From: Ophiodon elongatus
Lineage: Eukaryota > Chordata > Actinopteri > Perciformes > Hexagrammidae
DNA: 64,000 nucleotides
Assembly: GCA_016806645.1 (NCBI GenBank)
Contig: JACSYO010001856.1
Coordinates: forward strand, 2,057,001 to 2,121,000
Direction: 5' to 3'
Shown: positions 62,642 to 64,000 of the stretch, one piece after another
Position numbering within the stretch: the first letter of the stretch is position 1
Layout: every line of letters begins with the position of its first letter
Notes under the pieces: generated by a model
Told to the model about the DNA's origin: nothing
Seen by the model: only the letters and a program-made list of their open reading frames with translations
Databases searched by the model: none
Made by a program: the position numbers and the translations under genes

Positions 62642-64000
62642 GTAAGTGTGGACGGATGGGGTGAGGGTGCAGAGAGTGGGGGGAGGGGAAAAAACGCCTG
62701 ACTGCATCTGTGTTTGTGTTAAATATCATCTCAAAGTGGAATGGGGATGATGGTGGTAGATGCGTGTGTGTGGGGGGGTAGGGAGGTGGGGGGAGGACAG
62801 TTTGCCGGCGACTCTATTGGTATGTGAGACGACAGAGGCTTTGAGAATGGCGGGGAGGGGTGTAGATGCTAGCAGGGTTGAGGACATGGCAGGGCAGCAG
62901 ACATATAGAGACAAGGAGAGGAGCTGAAGTGGAAGATGGTAATGACAGGGCAGCCTTTTTTAATAGGATGCAGTTGATGTCTGGAAGGGTGTTTTAGACA
63001 AAGGAGGAGCCCAACCGTAACATGAAGAAAAGGACAGTTATCCACAACCAGGAAGAGAAAAACACAGTATTGTGATTTTCTTTGGTGTAGAAATGTAGAT
63101 AATGGCCCAATCTAAGGCTTAGTGTCCTTTGTTAGTCCAGCAAACAAAGAATAAACAAATAATTGGTGTTCATGTAATTATATTGACCTATATATAGCAA
63201 AGCTGCCTTCATGCTGGATGGCTTTGTAAAGGCGGTCTACCCTGTAGTGCCAAGCTACATTACCATCCAGTCTTTGTTTGCACATGCCTCAGGATTCGGT
63301 GCTGATACATATTCAGAATTCTTTATTATTTTGGCTTGACAGGCCCCAGACTATGCAAATTGTCATTTGTATTCTGATGCTGCAGTGTGAAATATGCAAC
63401 TCTACATCTGCAGCTTTAAGCCGTGTTGAACGGACACCATGCTCATTGTTTACATGTCTGACACAAAATGTGATGGGCCGCCATGAAACGCAGTGTGCTG
63501 TCGCTGCTTCTATTATATCATCGATGTTGTTTACCCACACAGTTTTTCTTCAGATTTCTTTTAAAATGTATCTCCAAATCTGGAATAAAATGCAAGATGT
63601 TTTTTTGGTCATCATGACCGTACAGTAGCTATTCATTTAAAGGCAACCATTATTTTCACATGCTGAATTCTTGAGAAACGACTTTGATCTTTTAGTCAAC
63701 ACTATTGTGCCAACAATTTACTCTCCTTATGCGAACACATGACGTTACATGGTGTGTAGACGATTTTCTTTCCATTTATTTGCCGAGACCAACAACGTCA
63801 GTCTAACAATGTGCTGACATAATTTGCTGTGCATCTAAAAAGGTGTGCCAACCTTTGGAGCCTCGGTATTAATAGATGAAGATCCTGAAAAAACAAACAA
63901 AACAAAGAAATGGATACATCCTGGGTACTGAACGTACAGCACATATCTCCCACACATTCTCTCCACAGTGATTAATGCCACTCTGAAAGGAGGCAGAGAT
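62642..64000. other. Window end, possible intron
   Basis: G-rich sequence to about 62930, then AT-rich sequence without repeats or supported exons, apart from the weak acceptor near 63968. Confidence 0.35.

Overview
The window is vertebrate nuclear DNA, almost certainly from a ray-finned (teleost) fish. Three multi-exon genes with canonical GT-AG introns are readable, and the spacers are rich in (CA)n microsatellites and in repeats typical of fish: a hAT-type MITE beginning CAGTGGTGGAA, LINE fragments, and several short dispersed families. Species was not determined. No bacterial, plasmid, phage or CRISPR content is present.

Layout. (1) Positions 1-8248 (+): the 3' end of the pacemaker channel gene hcn4. 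The penultimate exon (end of the cyclic-nucleotide-binding domain) is at 4162-4326. The long last exon at 5940-8248 ends in the HCN4 tail RSKLPSNL and contains a 24-bp coding minisatellite giving 16 Gly/Ser-rich octapeptides. Upstream exons lie outside the window. (2) 8249 to about 28000: the hcn4 3' UTR, then a spacer of about 19 kb with no gene I can support. It holds a MITE with target-site duplication (16074-16801), another repeat fragment, and several clusters of transcription-factor motifs, the best being two RFX X-boxes flanking an octamer at 26806-26909. (3) 28147-41887 (+): a tandem dihydrodiol dehydrogenase (dhdh) array. Two complete seven-exon genes, both 334 codons with identical exon lengths, flank a detached exon 1 at 32745-32834. 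That relic belongs to a segmental duplication of about 1 kb shared with the second gene, and its left edge abuts an interstitial telomeric repeat. TE debris fills the space between. (4) 42329-59440 (-): pyruvate kinase M (pkm), convergent with the second dhdh gene. All ten coding exons of one transcript plus the mutually exclusive alternative are present (M1-type 46247-46413, M2-type 45641-45807, each 167 nt). A candidate TATA promoter and non-coding first exon lie near 59.4 kb. (5) 59.6-64 kb: mostly empty, with a long (CA)n tract and a possible first exon of an unidentified plus-strand gene with a strong donor at 62641/62642.

The genes do not form a pathway: Hcn4 is a cardiac and neuronal pacemaker channel, Dhdh a cytosolic NADP-dependent oxidoreductase, and Pkm the last enzyme of glycolysis. 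In human, HCN4 and PKM lie near each other on 15q, so part of this neighbourhood may be ancestral linkage. I found no clear new molecular system. The most informative observations are the coding minisatellite in hcn4, the telomere-repeat-bordered dhdh duplication relic, the fish version of the PKM1/PKM2 switch, and the RFX/POU motif cluster. Exon borders were read by eye from splice signals and phase; motif-based regulatory calls are inference.
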